DNA of 64,000 bases, from the NCBI RefSeq assembly GCF_049472655.1, contig NZ_JAQNCS010000003.1, forward strand, positions 127,891-191,890, written 5' to 3'. Each line of letters opens with the position of its first letter. Positions within the stretch are counted from its first letter, which is position 1. The notes beneath the pieces are model-generated. The model was not told the DNA's origin. It did not search any database and worked only from the letters and a program-made list of their open reading frames with translations. This stretch comes from Deferribacter abyssi (GTDB taxonomy: Bacteria; Chrysiogenota; Deferribacteres; Deferribacterales; Deferribacteraceae). The translations under genes and the position numbers were made by a program. Of this stretch, positions 51,743 to 60,985 are shown one piece after another.

Positions 51743-53297
51743 CCTTTATAAATTTTAATATAACTTCAGTACCAACCCCTTCTTCACTTTTTATATCAAA
51801 TTCTATGTCATTTTCTCTACAAAGACTATAAACAATAGATAGCCCCAAACCAGTACCAGAATATTTTGTGGTAAAAAAAGGATCAAAAATTTTTGATAAA
51901 ATTTCTTTTTTAATCCCTTTCCCATTATCAATTATTTTTAAAATATATCCTTCATCACTTCTAAACCCCTTGACACTTATTATACCATCACTATCAATCG
52001 CTTGAATTGAATTTAAAAAAACATTCAATAATATCTGTTGAAAATGATTTTTATCAAGGAAATACACATATCTTTCCAAATCTAACTCGACATTTACCCT
52101 TTTAATATCTATCTGATGTTTTAACAACCTTAAGCAACTTTTTATCTCATCAGAAAGTTCTACTCTTGACTTCATTGCCGGAGTAGGTTTTGCAAAATTA
52201 AGTAAATTTACAATTAACTTACTAACTCTATCTATCTCACTATCCAAAATCTCAATGGTATCTAAATCACATCTACTAGAGTTTCTTTTCAAGGATTCCA
52301 ACCCCATTTTAATACTAGCAAGTGGGTTTTTTATCTCATGAGCAATACCAGCACTTAAAAGCCCCAAAGAAGAAAGCTTTTCAATCTGTATAATTTTTTC
52401 ATGAGTTTTCTTCAACTTCTCTAGCATTTGATTAAATTGCTCATAAACAAAGTTAATTTCTTTGCTATGAGTATCAGTAATTTTATAATTTAAATCCCCT
52501 TTTGCAACAATATCATAACTTTCCAACAGCGTCTTATACGGCATAGTAATCCAGTTTAAAAAATAAAAACTAAAAATCATAGATAAAAATACAAATGATA
52601 AAATCAATGCAACAATAGTAATAATTTTATTCTTATAATTAATAAAAACAGCTTTCCTATCAATATAGTAATTCAATTGTACAGGTGCATTCTTTAATGT
52701 TAAAGAAAATATTATAGGGTCTACTAGTTTCTTGTTTTCTTTGTAAAAAATTCTATTATTGAAAATAATTTCTTTACCTGTTTTATAATTTTTATCAATT
52801 GTAAAATCGATGAAAGACTTCAACAACTTTTCTAATTTTACATAACTACAAACATAACCCAATAACTTTTTATCAAAACTAATTATTGGTTCTTTAAAAC
52901 TTATAGAATCATTATCCATACTCTGCTTAGTTCTGATCAGTACTTTTCCATTTTCTCTTACTAAAGAAACAGAATCAAACCCAAAATAATCACCAAACTC
53001 TTTTAATCTCTTATTCAAAAAATCCTTCTTCAACGGAGAAAGGTATTCTGTCATGCTTGCTTTAATTATAGATAATTGTGCAATAGCAAAAGTACTCTTT
53101 TTATATCCTATAATTTTTTCATCAATAGAAACAGTGATATTTTTAAGGGAAGTTGAAACACTACTTTGTAATTCATTTAAAAAACTGTTAACATATTCCT
53201 GGGTATAATAATAGGTCAAAAGGAGTAATGGTAATAAACCTGTAACTATATAAAATAAAAATATATAGGATCTTAATCTTATACCTTTTTTCAGCAT
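51726..53297 (-). CDS. Sensor histidine kinase (DctB/AtoS-like)
   Basis: 523 residues. Transmembrane helices at ~residues 9-28 and ~224-247 enclose a periplasmic sensor domain of about 190 residues, probably Cache-like. A HAMP region follows (NWITMPYKTLLESYDIVAKGDL). The dimerisation domain has GIAHEIKNPLASIKMGLESL with the phospho-accepting histidine. The ATPase domain has NVFLNSIQAID, DNGKGI and FTTKYSGTGLGLSIV. Start preceded by AAAGGGAG. It is divergent from a periplasmic amino-acid-binding protein gene, suggesting that ligand or protein as input. Confidence 0.93.
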   Translation of the reverse strand: MLKKGIRLRSYIFLFYIVTGLLPLLLLTYYYTQEYVNSFLNELQSSVSTSLKNITVSIDEKIIGYKKSTFAIAQLSIIKASMTEYLSPLKKDFLNKRLKEFGDYFGFDSVSLVRENGKVLIRTKQSMDNDSISFKEPIISFDKKLLGYVCSYVKLEKLLKSFIDFTIDKNYKTGKEIIFNNRIFYKENKKLVDPIIFSLTLKNAPVQLNYYIDRKAVFINYKNKIITIVALILSFVFLSMIFSFYFLNWITMPYKTLLESYDIVAKGDLNYKITDTHSKEINFVYEQFNQMLEKLKKTHEKIIQIEKLSSLGLLSAGIAHEIKNPLASIKMGLESLKRNSSRCDLDTIEILDSEIDRVSKLIVNLLNFAKPTPAMKSRVELSDEIKSCLRLLKHQIDIKRVNVELDLERYVYFLDKNHFQQILLNVFLNSIQAIDSDGIISVKGFRSDEGYILKIIDNGKGIKKEILSKIFDPFFTTKYSGTGLGLSIVYSLCRENDIEFDIKSEEGVGTEVILKFIKVDEDV

Positions 53298-53356
53298 AAA
53301 CTCCCTTTACTTTGCAATACTATTGATTTTAATAAAAGTCTATAATATATTTGCGT

Positions 53357-54250
53357 ATGTTTGTTTATAGATTTTTATTTATTATTATTTTCCTAATCTT
53401 TTCAACTCCTAGTTTCTCAGAAAATATTATGAACAAAATAGAAAAAAATGGAACAATCAAAATAGGTTTTAGAGATCATTTATATCCCTTTTCATATATT
53501 GATTCCAATAAAAAATTCAAAGGTTTTGCTGTAGACTTTGCCAACCTCCTAGTTGAGAAATTAAGTGATCATTTTGGTAAACCTATTAAATTAATCCCAG
53601 TACAAATCACAACTCAAAATAGATTTGAAAAAATTGTCAACAATGATATTGATATAGAAATGGGTTCAACAACATACAGCTTTGATAGAGAAAAAATTGT
53701 AGACTTTAGTTTCATTTATTTTTTTTCCGAAACTACAATAATATTCAACAAAAATATCATTAAAAACTCAAATGACCTAAACGATAAAATTGTTGCCGTC
53801 ACTAAAAATACAACCAATTATCGTTTTTTAGTAAAATTTTTGAAAAATCATAAAATCAAATTAAAAAAGTTAGTACTTTTAAAAGAGCATTTCGATTCTC
53901 TACCATTGCTAGAGCAAGAAAAAATTGATGCATTTTGCTCTGATAGAACAATTCTTTTAGGTATTATGAAAAAAATCAAAAATAAAAACAAGTTCACCAT
54001 TTCAAACACACCCATCGGTTACGAACCATACGCTTTCATGTTACCAGAAAACAACTCTGATTTTAGAGACTTTGTTAATAACTTTTTAATATGGACAATT
54101 AAAACTAACCTTTATTTCGATATTTATAAAAAATGGTTTAAAATTAATAATACTACCATCCCTATTTCTCCATATTTGAGAGAATATTTGTCTGTCATTT
54201 CTTTTGATTTACCAAGCAATTGGTGGAGAAAAAACAGTATTTCTCCTTGA
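53357..54250 (+). CDS. Periplasmic amino-acid-binding protein (SBP family 3)
   Basis: 297 residues from the ATG at 53357 (an in-frame TTG at 53351 is possible). Signal peptide YRFLFIIIFLIFSTPSFS is cleaved near residue 22. The mature part begins IMNKIEKNGTIKIGFRDHLYPFSYID, then GFAVDFANLLVEKL and NDIDIEMGSTTYSFDREKIVDFS, the family-3 pattern seen in glutamate/aspartate receptors. No permease or ATPase gene is adjacent; it faces the histidine kinase gene instead, so a sensory role is likely. A TATAAT lies only 10 bp upstream and no Shine-Dalgarno is visible, so the mRNA may be nearly leaderless. Confidence 0.88.
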   Translation: MFVYRFLFIIIFLIFSTPSFSENIMNKIEKNGTIKIGFRDHLYPFSYIDSNKKFKGFAVDFANLLVEKLSDHFGKPIKLIPVQITTQNRFEKIVNNDIDIEMGSTTYSFDREKIVDFSFIYFFSETTIIFNKNIIKNSNDLNDKIVAVTKNTTNYRFLVKFLKNHKIKLKKLVLLKEHFDSLPLLEQEKIDAFCSDRTILLGIMKKIKNKNKFTISNTPIGYEPYAFMLPENNSDFRDFVNNFLIWTIKTNLYFDIYKKWFKINNTTIPISPYLREYLSVISFDLPSNWWRKNSISP

Positions 54251-54424
54251 AAGGGGATCTAGAAGATACTAATCTTTCAAGCAAATTTTATAAACATTGA
54301 TTTTCTCGATCGATTAATTAATAATACACATCACTCTATTACAGTTATTGCTAATGTATGCAAAACATCTTTCTAACTCATACAAACATTAAATTTTTGT
54401 CTATAATATTAATTTCAATCTATT

Positions 54425-57400
54425 TTATGTTACAAAATAACTTGCCTCTGGATGATAAACAATTATAGCACTTGTTGTGTATTCTGGAACCATTTCATAA
54501 TCTTCAGTTAGTGAAACACCTATTTCTTTACCTTTAAGTAATTTATGAATTATCAAGTTTCCTTCTAAATCAGGACATGATGGGTACCCAAAGCTATACC
54601 TTCTCCCTTGATATTTTATATTTAAAATCTGTTCTACAGAAATCGAATTATCCTCAATACCAAGTTCTTTCCTAATAACATGATGCCAATATTCTGCTAA
54701 GGCCTCAGTCAATTCTGTAAAAAAACCATGATATAAAAAATATTCCTTATACTTATTCTCATTAAAAAGTTTTTTTGTATAATTTACAGGTGTTTCTCCA
54801 ATAGTTACAAGCTGTATTGGCAAAACATCAAACTTATCAGATTCTAAATCATGAAAATAATCAGCAACACATAAATAAGGATTTTTTTTCTGTCTTGGAA
54901 ATTTCATTGTAGCAATATGTTTTTCATTATTATCATAAATAAGCAAATATCTTCCATTACTTTTTACTTTGTAATATCCATAAGCAACGGAAAGTTCACA
55001 AAGATTTTTTTCAATGATTGTATTTTTAATTTTCTCAAATTCAGGATAAGCAACTTTCTTCAATAAGTTATTATATTCTTCATCACTCATTTCTTTCTTT
55101 TTATAACTCCATCTAGTATAAAAAAGAGTGTAAAGATTCATAAATTTTACAACATCATCAAAATTAATATTTCTCACAATAGTATTACCCCAAAAAGGGG
55201 GTTTAGGTGGATTATCTACAGGTTTTATATTACTTCTCACATCCAGCTCCTCTTCAACAACTTTTTTATTTACTTTATTAAGCTTATTATCTACCAGTTT
55301 CTCATTATCATTGACCTTCTTTTCCAAATACTTAATAGCATCAAAAGCATCTCTACAGTAAAAAACCTCTCCTGGTAAAATAGGCTCACATTCATTTTTC
55401 ACAAACCCTTCAGTTAACGCAGCCCCCCCCAGTAAAATTCTTGTTTTTAACTTATGTTTCTTAATCTGATCAATATTGTCCTTCATTACAGCAGTCGACT
55501 TAACAAGCAAACCACTCATCCCTATAGCGTCTGCTTTTACCTCTTTAGCTTTCAATATCATATCTTCCACCGGTACTTTTATACCAAGATTATATACTTT
55601 ATAACCATTATTTGATAAAATTATATCCACAAGATTTTTTCCAATATCGTGCACATCCCCTTTTACAGTTGCAAGTACAATAACCCCTTTATTTTGAGAA
55701 TCATCTTTCTCCATAAAATTTTCAAGATAGAGCACAGCTTTTTTCATCACCTCGGCTGATTGTAAAACAAAAGGAAGCAGCATTTTCCCTGCACCAAAAA
55801 GATCCCCCACCTCTTTCATAGCCACAATAAGGATATTGTTGATAATATCAATTGGAGAATACTTTTTTAAAAGTTCATCAAGCAATTTTTCTAATCCTGA
55901 TTTGTCACCTTTTAACACTTTCTTTTTCAATTGTTCTTCTAAAGATATTTTATTAACTAACTTATCATCATTTTCTTCTACTCTTTTACTGAAATAATCC
56001 AAAAATCTTTCAAGTGCATTGTTTTTGCCATAAATTAAATCCAGACAAAGCGTAGCCTCATCTTTAGAAATTTCAGAAAGAGGCATAACCTTCGCAGGGT
56101 TAACAATTGCCATATCAAGGCCACATTTAACAGCTTCACTCAAAAAAACTGAATTTAAAATATGTCTTGAATGCGGAGCCAAACCAAAAGAAACATTACT
56201 TACACCTAAAACAGTCTTAGCACCTTTTAATCTTTGTTTTATCATTTTTATAGCATTAAGAGTTTCAACAGCAGCAAAGATAAGAGTTTCATCCCCACTG
56301 CCAATTGAAAAAGTCAACGGATCAAAGATAAGATCTTCTGGATTAAGCTCATAATCTTTAGTCCATATATCGTATATTCGCTTTGCTATCTGAAATTTCT
56401 TTTCAGCTGTCATAGCCATACCTTCTTCATCAATTGTTAAAGCTACAACAGCCGCTGGAAATTTTTTTACAATTTTTAGAATTTCATGAAGTTTTTCACC
56501 ACCATCTTCAAAATTAATAGAATTAATTAAAGGTTTACCAGCATATCTTTTAAGAGCATTTTCTATAACATGTGGCTCTGTAGAATCAATTACTATCGGT
56601 ATAGTCAAAGCAGTGTTTATCATCGAAACAAATCTACTCATATCATTAATTTCATTACGTTCTGCATATGCTACACACACATCAACAAAATGAGCACCAA
56701 CATCTTCTTGCTCTTTAGCCACATTTACCATTCCATCAAAATCATCTTTTAACAAAAGTTCTCTAAAAGCCTTACTCCCATTAGCATTTGCTCTTTCTCC
56801 AATAAGGGTTGGTGGTGGAGACTGCAACAGCTTAGTGGACGTATATAAACTTGCTGCTTCTCCTTTATATTCGTATTTTTTCTTAATTTTTGGTTCAAAA
56901 GAGTTCGCCACCATTCTCAAAGCTGCAATATGTTCATAAGTAGTTCCACAACACCCACCTATAAAATCCAACCCATATTTCTCACATAAATCAGCCATAA
57001 TCTCAGCCATCTTTTCAGGAGTTAGGTCATACACAAATTCACCATTTATATTTTTAGGTAATCCAGCATTAGGAATACATGAAATCTTTCTATCCCATAA
57101 TTCATTTAATTGTTTTAATGGCTCATACATCAAATCAGGTCCCACGGCACAATTAATTCCTAAAGAAAAAATCGGGTAATCTCTCAATACAGTTGCTACA
57201 GCTGTTAAATCTGATCCTAAAAGCATAGTGCCATTCTGTTCTATTGTTACGGAAACCATAATAGGTATATCTTTATTCTTTTTATTCAACGTATCAAATG
57301 CAGCAAGCAACGCTGATTTTACCTGTAACAAATCCTGACATGTTTCAATTATTAGTAAATCAACCCCACCATCTATTAATCCACTAATTTGTTCTTCATA

Positions 57401-57796
57401 CATCTTATACAAATCATCAAAATATATTTGTCCAAGACTTGGCAATTTAGTACCAGGTCCTATTGAGCCAGCTATAAATTTATTTTTAAATTTATTTGCA
57501 GCTTTCCTTGCTATCATTGCTGCAGCTAAATTTATATCATAAACTTTATCCTCAAGATTGTATTCTGAAAGAACAAGTCTAGATGCACCAAAAGTATTTG
57601 TTTCTACAACATCAGCACCAGCATCAAAAAACTTTTTATGAATATCCTCAATTATTTCTGGATATGTAAGATTCAATATCTCATTACAGCCAACTCTACC
57701 TTTCCATTTATCTTTTGGTATTTCTAATTTCTGAATAGAAGTACCCATCCCACCATCAAAAAGAACAACTCTACTTTCAGCAAACTTCTTAAACAT
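54425..57796 (-). CDS. metH: Cobalamin-dependent methionine synthase
   Basis: 1123 residues from the ATG at 57796, preceded by GAGGTGGAG; an upstream in-frame start at 57844 adds 16 residues without a good ribosome-binding site. Domains in order: homocysteine-binding (RVVLFDGGMGTSIQK; zinc cysteines in GGCCGTT), folate-binding (ERANANGSKAFRELL), B12-binding with cap (DLFGAGKMLLPFVLQSAEVMK) and GDVHDIGKNLV holding the cobalt-ligating histidine, then the SAM-dependent reactivation domain (GRRYSFGYPSCPDLEGN). Complete four-module enzyme, slightly shorter than the E. coli protein. No cobalamin riboswitch was recognised upstream. Confidence 0.97.
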   Translation of the reverse strand: MFKKFAESRVVLFDGGMGTSIQKLEIPKDKWKGRVGCNEILNLTYPEIIEDIHKKFFDAGADVVETNTFGASRLVLSEYNLEDKVYDINLAAAMIARKAANKFKNKFIAGSIGPGTKLPSLGQIYFDDLYKMYEEQISGLIDGGVDLLIIETCQDLLQVKSALLAAFDTLNKKNKDIPIMVSVTIEQNGTMLLGSDLTAVATVLRDYPIFSLGINCAVGPDLMYEPLKQLNELWDRKISCIPNAGLPKNINGEFVYDLTPEKMAEIMADLCEKYGLDFIGGCCGTTYEHIAALRMVANSFEPKIKKKYEYKGEAASLYTSTKLLQSPPPTLIGERANANGSKAFRELLLKDDFDGMVNVAKEQEDVGAHFVDVCVAYAERNEINDMSRFVSMINTALTIPIVIDSTEPHVIENALKRYAGKPLINSINFEDGGEKLHEILKIVKKFPAAVVALTIDEEGMAMTAEKKFQIAKRIYDIWTKDYELNPEDLIFDPLTFSIGSGDETLIFAAVETLNAIKMIKQRLKGAKTVLGVSNVSFGLAPHSRHILNSVFLSEAVKCGLDMAIVNPAKVMPLSEISKDEATLCLDLIYGKNNALERFLDYFSKRVEENDDKLVNKISLEEQLKKKVLKGDKSGLEKLLDELLKKYSPIDIINNILIVAMKEVGDLFGAGKMLLPFVLQSAEVMKKAVLYLENFMEKDDSQNKGVIVLATVKGDVHDIGKNLVDIILSNNGYKVYNLGIKVPVEDMILKAKEVKADAIGMSGLLVKSTAVMKDNIDQIKKHKLKTRILLGGAALTEGFVKNECEPILPGEVFYCRDAFDAIKYLEKKVNDNEKLVDNKLNKVNKKVVEEELDVRSNIKPVDNPPKPPFWGNTIVRNINFDDVVKFMNLYTLFYTRWSYKKKEMSDEEYNNLLKKVAYPEFEKIKNTIIEKNLCELSVAYGYYKVKSNGRYLLIYDNNEKHIATMKFPRQKKNPYLCVADYFHDLESDKFDVLPIQLVTIGETPVNYTKKLFNENKYKEYFLYHGFFTELTEALAEYWHHVIRKELGIEDNSISVEQILNIKYQGRRYSFGYPSCPDLEGNLIIHKLLKGKEIGVSLTEDYEMVPEYTTSAIIVYHPEASYFVT

Positions 57797-57938
57797 CTCC
57801 ACCTCTAAAAAACTTAGATATAATTTTCCTGCTTGTTTTAACAATGAAATGATAACTTTTCAACAAGTTATTGAGATCTCTAACAATTTAAAAGATCATG
57901 TAGGACATGATATAATCACATCCTACAAGTTGTAACCA

Positions 57939-58355
57939 CTATATAGCGTACAATCCTAACCTCATAAACTCTTTAAAAATACATTTATCCATAATAATAG
58001 GCACACCAGCTTCTTCAGCAATTTTCTTTGCATCTTCAGAATAAACTTCTTCTTGGAGCCATATTAGTTTTGCACCTTTCTTTATAGACTCTTTTACAAT
58101 TTCAGGAGCAAATTCACTCCTTCTAAAAACATCCACAATATCTGGTGTAACAGGAACATCTGAAATCGATTTGTATGCTTTAACACCTAAGATTTCTTCC
58201 TCTTTAGGATTTACAGGAAAACAATTATACCCTTTTTGCATTAAAAATTTCATAACACCGTTACTTGCCCTCTCAGGGTTATTTGAGGCTCCGACAATAA
58301 TAATATTCTTTGTTTTTTTCAAAAACTCTCTTAAAAAGTCATCAGTAAGTTGCAT
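57939..58355 (-). CDS. CoA-binding domain protein (YccU-like)
   Basis: 138 residues. A Rossmann-type CoA-binding domain: NIIIVGASNNPERASNGVMKFLMQKGYNCFPVNPKEEEILGVKAYKSISDVP, then VDVFRRSEFAPEIVKESIKKGAKLIWLQEEV. The C-terminal IIMDKCIFKEFMRL motif (Cys-x-x-x-E) is typical of the family. Related to the N-terminal domain of acyl-CoA synthetases, but the role of stand-alone proteins is unknown. It lies between the flagellar gene and metH, all leftward. Confidence 0.9.
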   Translation of the reverse strand: MQLTDDFLREFLKKTKNIIIVGASNNPERASNGVMKFLMQKGYNCFPVNPKEEEILGVKAYKSISDVPVTPDIVDVFRRSEFAPEIVKESIKKGAKLIWLQEEVYSEDAKKIAEEAGVPIIMDKCIFKEFMRLGLYAI

Positions 58356-58367
58356 TTAATAATCCCC

Positions 58368-58982
58368 CTATGTAAAATTATCTATAATAGTGCCCAACAT
58401 CTCATCTACTGTTTTTATATTCTTTATATTTGCCTGAAAATACCTATTATTAGCCATCATATTTACTATTTCTCTTGCCATATCGACATTGGAAGCCTCG
58501 AGATAACCAGGTAATATTTCATACCCACCATCAGGAATTTTCTTCCCTGAAGGGGTAAATAACTCAATTTTTCCTAAAGGCTCTTTATCAATATACACAG
58601 TGCCGTCAGAAGCAACTCTTACATCACCTGTTCTTCCTATATTCAATAAAACCCGTCCATTATTATCCACTATATTACCATTCTTATCCATTTTAAAGTT
58701 CCCGTTTCTTGTAAAAATTTCTCTAGTATTATCTATAAGTTTAAAATAACCATCACCATTAATTGCCAAATCAAGGTTTCTCCCGGTATAAATTAAATAA
58801 CCAGGAGACTTGGTATCGTAAAGAGAATAAACTTTGACACCACCTTTTGAAAGTTCTTGATTATATGTAACGGTTTTCTTATAACCAGGTGTATTAACAT
58901 TAGCTAAATTATTAGCTGTATTCTCCTGATATACTGTAGACGCATTTAGCGCACTTAAAGCACTATACAAACCTTTAATCAT
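58368..58982 (-). CDS. Flagellar hook/basal-body rod protein (FlgF/FlgG-like)
   Basis: 204 residues from the ATG at 58982 (the longer frame upstream lacks family similarity). The start MIKGLYSALSALNASTVYQENTANNLANVNTPGYKK is the classical rod/hook N-terminal helix. DLAINGDGYFKLIDN, IFTRNGNFKMDKNGNIVD and the C-terminal EASNVDMAREIVNMMANNRYFQANIK complete the pattern. It is shorter than FlgG (~260) and closer to FlgF. Exported by the flagellar type III apparatus. It is isolated from other flagellar genes in this window. Confidence 0.88.
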   Translation of the reverse strand: MIKGLYSALSALNASTVYQENTANNLANVNTPGYKKTVTYNQELSKGGVKVYSLYDTKSPGYLIYTGRNLDLAINGDGYFKLIDNTREIFTRNGNFKMDKNGNIVDNNGRVLLNIGRTGDVRVASDGTVYIDKEPLGKIELFTPSGKKIPDGGYEILPGYLEASNVDMAREIVNMMANNRYFQANIKNIKTVDEMLGTIIDNFT

Positions 58983-59021
58983 ATATCTAATGTAAATCAC
59001 TCGAAAACTTTTTTCAACAAA

Positions 59022-59037
59022 TTTGACTATAATCAAA
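59022..59037. promoter_or_regulatory. FNR/HcpR-like palindrome
   Basis: TTTGACTATAATCAAA: TTGA(C/T)-N4-(A/G)TCAA, the CRP/FNR-family consensus, with the TTGAC half typical of HcpR sites. It sits between the flagellar gene (start 58982, minus) and the 59097 operon (plus). Centre about 43 bp upstream of the start predicted by a TATTAA at 59061. A TTGACT-N17-TAAAAT promoter (59023-59051) overlaps it. Confidence 0.55.
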
Positions 59038-59096
59038 GAAAAATATAAAATTATTCCCATTATTAATCACAGAATAAAAAAAGAGGTGAAAGAAAA

Positions 59097-60299
59097 ATGA
59101 AATCAGACTTAAAAATAAAAGATCTTTTAGAAAAAAAACCAAAAGCTGTAAACTTTTTTAAAAGCATAGGTTTTAAAAATATTGAAAATGAAAAAAGTCC
59201 TTTGAGACTACTTACGCTAACTTCTTTAGCTAATATGAAAAAAATAAATGTTGATACTCTCATAAACCAGTTAAAAGAATACCTTGAAATTGAAGAAAAT
59301 AAAACCGATATCACTTTGCTAGAGCAACATAAAGATGGTGATATTACAATCGCCGGTGTGTTACCATGTCCTGTAAGAATACCTTTACTTGAGAAAATTA
59401 ACGAAAAGATAGAAGAATTTGAACTCTCCAAAAATCATCAGGTAAACATTAACCTTGAGTCCGCATCAAAAGGCCTTGAATGGATGAAAGAAATAATAGA
59501 CTTTGATAATTATGATACCATCCCAGACATCTCAATATCAGCAGGTTTTGAATTCTTCTTATACGAAAAATCCAAGAAATTAATAAAAAAAGGGTTTTAT
59601 GAAGATATAGTACCTCTCCCTCTAAATAGTGACTTCAAGAATACAAATATAAAAGATCCTTATAGCGCAATTTCTGTTTTTTCAGTAGTACCTGCAATTT
59701 TTATGGTAAACCTTGATGAGTTAAAAGGAAAAGAAATACCAAAATCATGGAAAGATCTTATTTTTGGTAATTATGAAAACCAAGTTTCAATTCCCGTTGG
59801 AGATTTTGACTTGTTCAACAGTATATTAATCCATATTTATGCTGACTACGGTGAAGAGGGGATTGAAAGACTTCAGAAAATTATGTTCTCAGGACTACAT
59901 CCAACAGTTGCTGTAAAGACTCAACAAATGAAAAACTGTCAAAAACCAGCTATAACTGTCATGCCGTACTTTTTTTCCAGAATGGTTGGCAACTTGAAAA
60001 CAATAAAAATAATATGGCCAGATGATGGTGCAATTATTAGCCCTATTTTTGCCCTTGTTAGAAAAGATAAAAAAGATATAGTAAAGCCTTTAACAGATGC
60101 TCTTATATCAAAAGAAGTGGGTGATATATTGTCTCATAGAGGTCTTTTCCCATCAGTAAACTCTAAAGTAAAAAACACACTTATTGAACCAGGAAACTTC
60201 AAGTGGGTCGGCTGGAATTATCTATTTGAAAATAATGTAGAAGAACTGATAACTAAACTTAATAAAAAGTTCGAATCATTAGCAGGAGCTATCACATGA
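59097..60299 (+). CDS. Cytoplasmic solute-binding-like protein with DUF1858-like N-terminus
   Basis: 400 residues. Residues ~1-70 (LKIKDLLEKKPKAVNFFKSIGF...LINQLKEYLEI) resemble DUF1858. From ~80 on it reads like a periplasmic iron/sulphate-type binding protein (ITIAGVLPCPVRIPLLEKINEKIEEF, AISVFSVVPAIFMVNLDELKGKEIPKSWKDL), yet there is no signal peptide, so it should stay in the cytoplasm. Cysteines in LPCPVR and MKNCQKP may bind a metal. Good AGAGGTG before ATG. First of five tightly packed genes, overlapping the GTPase gene by 4 bp. Function unknown; substrate capture for a cofactor-assembly machine is my inference. Confidence 0.7.
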   Translation: MKSDLKIKDLLEKKPKAVNFFKSIGFKNIENEKSPLRLLTLTSLANMKKINVDTLINQLKEYLEIEENKTDITLLEQHKDGDITIAGVLPCPVRIPLLEKINEKIEEFELSKNHQVNINLESASKGLEWMKEIIDFDNYDTIPDISISAGFEFFLYEKSKKLIKKGFYEDIVPLPLNSDFKNTNIKDPYSAISVFSVVPAIFMVNLDELKGKEIPKSWKDLIFGNYENQVSIPVGDFDLFNSILIHIYADYGEEGIERLQKIMFSGLHPTVAVKTQQMKNCQKPAITVMPYFFSRMVGNLKTIKIIWPDDGAIISPIFALVRKDKKDIVKPLTDALISKEVGDILSHRGLFPSVNSKVKNTLIEPGNFKWVGWNYLFENNVEELITKLNKKFESLAGAIT

Positions 60300-60985
60300 A
60301 ACTTATAACAGTAAGTGGTCCTCCATCATCGGGAAAAACAAGTATTATTATTAAGGCTATTGATGAGCTGCAAAAAAGAAATTTGAAAGTAGGAGTTGTA
60401 AAATTTGATTGTCTATCCACTGATGACGATAAAATCTACGCCAATAAAGGTGTCATTGTAAAAAAAGGATTATCAGGAGCTATATGTCCAGATCACTATT
60501 TTGTGAGTAACATTGAAGAATGCTTTAACTGGGCAAAAAAACAAAATGTTGACATTCTAATTAGTGAAAGTGCAGGACTATGTAATAGATGCTCACCACA
60601 TATAAAAGATATTTTAGCTGTTTGTGTTATTGACAATCTATCTGGCATTAATACACCTAAAAAAATTGGTCCCATGCTTAAAGGAGCTGATATTGTTGTA
60701 ATAACAAAGGGTGACATTGTATCTCAAGCTGAAAGAGAAGTTTTTGCATTAAAAGTCAAACTTGTTAATCCTAAGGCATTCATCATGCATGTAAACGGTA
60801 TAACAGGTCAGGGAGCAAACGAACTTGTTAATCTCTTGTTAAAAACAAAAGATGCAGACTCAATTACTGAAAATAAATTAAGATTCCCTATGCCAGCAGC
60901 TGTCTGCTCCTATTGTCTTGGCGAAACAAGAATTGGCAAACAATACCAGATGGGAAATGTAAGAAAAATGGAAATGGGTGAGTAA
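60296..60985 (+). CDS. HypB/CobW-like P-loop GTPase
   Basis: 229 residues. Walker A GPPSSGKTSII at the N-terminus; ISESAGLCNRCSPHIKDIL near residue 95 places two cysteines (CNRC) where HypB-type GTPases bind metal; VVITKGD is the guanine-specificity-like motif (TKxD) and GITGQGANELVNLLL follows. The C-terminus has CSYCLGETRIGKQYQMGN, a second cysteine pair. Relatives deliver metals to enzymes (nickel, cobalt). It overlaps both neighbours (4 and 8 bp), so stoichiometric co-translation with the binding-like protein and the ABC ATPase is likely. Confidence 0.75.
   Translation: MKLITVSGPPSSGKTSIIIKAIDELQKRNLKVGVVKFDCLSTDDDKIYANKGVIVKKGLSGAICPDHYFVSNIEECFNWAKKQNVDILISESAGLCNRCSPHIKDILAVCVIDNLSGINTPKKIGPMLKGADIVVITKGDIVSQAEREVFALKVKLVNPKAFIMHVNGITGQGANELVNLLLKTKDADSITENKLRFPMPAAVCSYCLGETRIGKQYQMGNVRKMEMGE

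Noticed and set aside
57797..57938. Cobalamin riboswitch upstream of metH.
   Set aside because: The 142-bp gap lacks any recognisable B12-box and is too short for a full cobalamin riboswitch; only a weak GTAGGA/TCCTAC hairpin is present.
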